Positions 7,322-7,956 of a stretch of DNA of 7,956 nucleotides are shown one piece after another. Made by a program: the position numbers and the translations under genes. How positions within the stretch are numbered: the stretch's first letter is position 1; each line of letters opens with the position of its first letter. Source of the stretch: JBEKZQ01 sp049509675 (lineage in GTDB: Bacteria > Planctomycetota > Planctomycetia > Pirellulales > Thermoguttaceae); assembly GCA_049509675.1 (NCBI GenBank), contig JBEKZQ010000297.1:1-7956 (forward strand), read 5' to 3'. Below the pieces are notes generated by a model, which was given only the letters and a program-made list of their open reading frames with translations, was not told where the DNA came from and did no database searches.

Positions 7322-7537
7322 TCAGGCGGGCTTCACCGAGGCCGCACGCGGCCCCTTGCCCTTGCGGCGCGGATCCTCTCCCGCCTCCAGTTCGTACTCG
7401 ACCGTCTGCCCTTCTTGCAGATTGTCGAACCCGTGGTCGCTCACGGACGAATGGTGGAAGAAAACTTCCCCCCGTTCCCCGGAAATGAAACCGAAGCCAC
7501 GATCAGAGATGATTTTGGTGATGGTACCCTGCGGCAT
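7322..7537 (-). CDS. Small cold-shock-domain protein
   Basis: This 71-aa protein is a single cold-shock domain (five-stranded OB fold) that binds single-stranded RNA or DNA and probably acts as an RNA chaperone. The RNP1-like motif is DRGFGFIS (12-19) and the RNP2-like motif VFFHHSSV (25-32). The C-terminus ends ASVKPA, much like the usual end of the domain (AANVxxx). Compared with CspA, the first-strand Trp/Phe (KWFN) is replaced by KIISD and the aromatic after the RNP2 His is also His, so the nucleic-acid surface has fewer aromatics; this pattern is shared by a diverged CSD class rather than being a defect. The ATG at 7537 has the best ribosome site in the window (see separate entry). The stop is 6 bp from the convergent acyltransferase stop. 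Confidence 0.92.
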   Translation of the reverse strand: MPQGTITKIISDRGFGFISGERGEVFFHHSSVSDHGFDNLQEGQTVEYELEAGEDPRRKGKGPRAASVKPA

Positions 7538-7545
7538 CGCTACTA

Positions 7546-7551
7546 CTCCTC
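7546..7551 (-). promoter_or_regulatory. Strong ribosome binding site of the cold-shock gene
   Basis: GAGGAG on the minus strand lies 8 nt before the ATG at 7537. It is the only strong Shine-Dalgarno match seen among the six genes and fixes the cold-shock gene start. Confidence 0.8.
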
Positions 7552-7581
7552 ACACCCAAGAATAAGTCGTCCAGCGACACT

Positions 7582-7610
7582 ACCATACACCGGTTGACGC
7601 GCGACAACAA
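7582..7610 (-). promoter_or_regulatory. Weak candidate promoter of the cold-shock gene
   Basis: On the minus strand TTGTTG (7610-7605) and TATGGT (7587-7582) are spaced by exactly 17 nt, upstream of the cold-shock gene, and would give a leader of roughly 40 nt. The match to the sigma-70 consensus is partial (three and four of six), so this is a guess. A leader this short would not hold the long 5' UTR of E. coli cspA. Confidence 0.25.
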
Positions 7611-7620
7611 GCCCGGACGG

Positions 7621-7701
7621 TTAGGAGTTAGGAGTTAGAAGTTAGGAGTTAGGAGTTAGAAGTTAGGAGTTAGGAGTTAGAAGTTAGGAGTTAGGAGTTA
7701 G
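7621..7701. repeat. 7-bp minisatellite with 21-bp higher-order period
   Basis: Eleven complete 7-bp units plus TTAG run without a gap. The order is TTAGGAG, TTAGGAG, TTAGAAG, repeated, so the true period is 21 bp. The array stops after TTA at 7700 because an element is inserted there, and resumes as GAAG TTAG at 7878-7885 on the far side (TAGAAGTTAG at 7876-7885). It contains no open frame of interest and lies upstream of the cold-shock gene. Confidence 0.95.
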
Positions 7702-7875
7702 CCCGGATTATTCATGTAGGGTGGGTCGAGGTCGCGCAAGGCTATGGTGGGTCTCGCAAACCGACCAACCGTTGCGCAGCGCTGTGTCACGAAGCGGTAA
7801 GTTGATAAGCGACCGAAGACCCACCAGAACCACGGTTTGCTCGACGCCACCCTACAGTTTATGAATAATCCGGGC
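7701..7875. mobile_element. MITE-like non-autonomous element, 175 bp, TA duplication
   Basis: The ends are perfect 15-bp terminal inverted repeats: GCCCGGATTATTCAT (7701-7715) and ATGAATAATCCGGGC (7861-7875). The homology continues inward through GTAGGGTGG and GTCGAG on both sides, with a 5-nt and a 1-nt difference. TA flanks both ends (7699-7700 and 7876-7877). Further internal pairs, GGTGGGTCT/AGACCCACC (7746-7754/7817-7825) and GCAAACCG/CGGTTTGC (7756-7763/7833-7840), suggest that much of the element could fold on itself. No coding frame is present. A TA duplication is the hallmark of IS630/Tc1-mariner transposition, so mobilisation in trans by such an enzyme is inferred. Confidence 0.85.
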
Positions 7876-7877
7876 TA

Positions 7878-7956
7878 GAAGTTAGCGGCCCTCCTGCGAA
7901 CCGGGCAAATTCGAGCATTCGGATTGTAACGATTACGGGATTTGGCTAGAGTTTGC
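7878..7956. other. End of minisatellite and unassigned tail
   Basis: GAAG TTAG (7878-7885) is the last visible part of the minisatellite. From 7886 to the end of the window I see no open frame, hairpin or recognisable signal. Confidence 0.5.

Noticed and set aside
7316..7597. 93-codon plus-strand frame opposite the cold-shock gene
   Set aside because: It is an exact antisense shadow of the cold-shock domain, which has conserved motifs and a good ribosome site.
7621..7885. CRISPR-like array
   Set aside because: The units are only 7 bp, directly abutting, with no spacers. The single interruption is one inserted element with inverted ends.

Overview
The window is G+C-rich, densely coding DNA carrying six protein genes and several small repeats. 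No rRNA, tRNA, CRISPR array or complete transposon is visible. The combination of a sigma-54 response regulator, weak Shine-Dalgarno signals at most starts, envelope polysaccharide genes and many short palindromic repeats between genes suggests an environmental planctomycete-like bacterium. That assignment is inference; there is no phylogenetic marker here.

Layout: (1) Positions 1-2739 (+) hold a two-component pair, a membrane histidine kinase followed by an NtrC-type response regulator (receiver, sigma-54 AAA+ domain, Fis-type HTH). They are separated by 98 bp that contain two palindromes. (2) Positions 2786-4264 (-) hold an AAA+ ATPase with a predicted winged-helix-like N-terminal part. It converges on the response regulator and I cannot assign it a function. 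(3) Positions 4265-4552 are a divergent intergenic region filled with repeats: a near-perfect inverted repeat of about 76 bp and a second copy of the 9-bp-arm palindrome found between kinase and regulator. (4) Positions 4553-7315 (+) hold a Wzx/MATE-like polysaccharide flippase and, 9 bp downstream, a FemAB/CelD-like GNAT-fold acyltransferase. They are probably one transcription unit for an exported glycan or exopolysaccharide. (5) Positions 7322-7537 (-) hold a small cold-shock-domain protein, convergent with the acyltransferase across only 6 bp. (6) Positions 7538-7956 are non-coding: a 7-bp minisatellite interrupted by a 175-bp MITE-like element with 15-bp terminal inverted repeats and a TA duplication. 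Removing the element and one TA restores the repeat phase exactly.

How the genes fit together: the kinase and regulator are almost certainly cognate partners. The flippase and acyltransferase fit cell-surface polysaccharide assembly. Control of that pair by the two-component system is possible from proximity, but I found no convincing sigma-54 (-24/-12) promoter upstream of the flippase. I see no sign of a defence system or of a clearly new multi-gene system. The most informative observations are the dated insertion in the minisatellite and the uncharacterised AAA+ ATPase.
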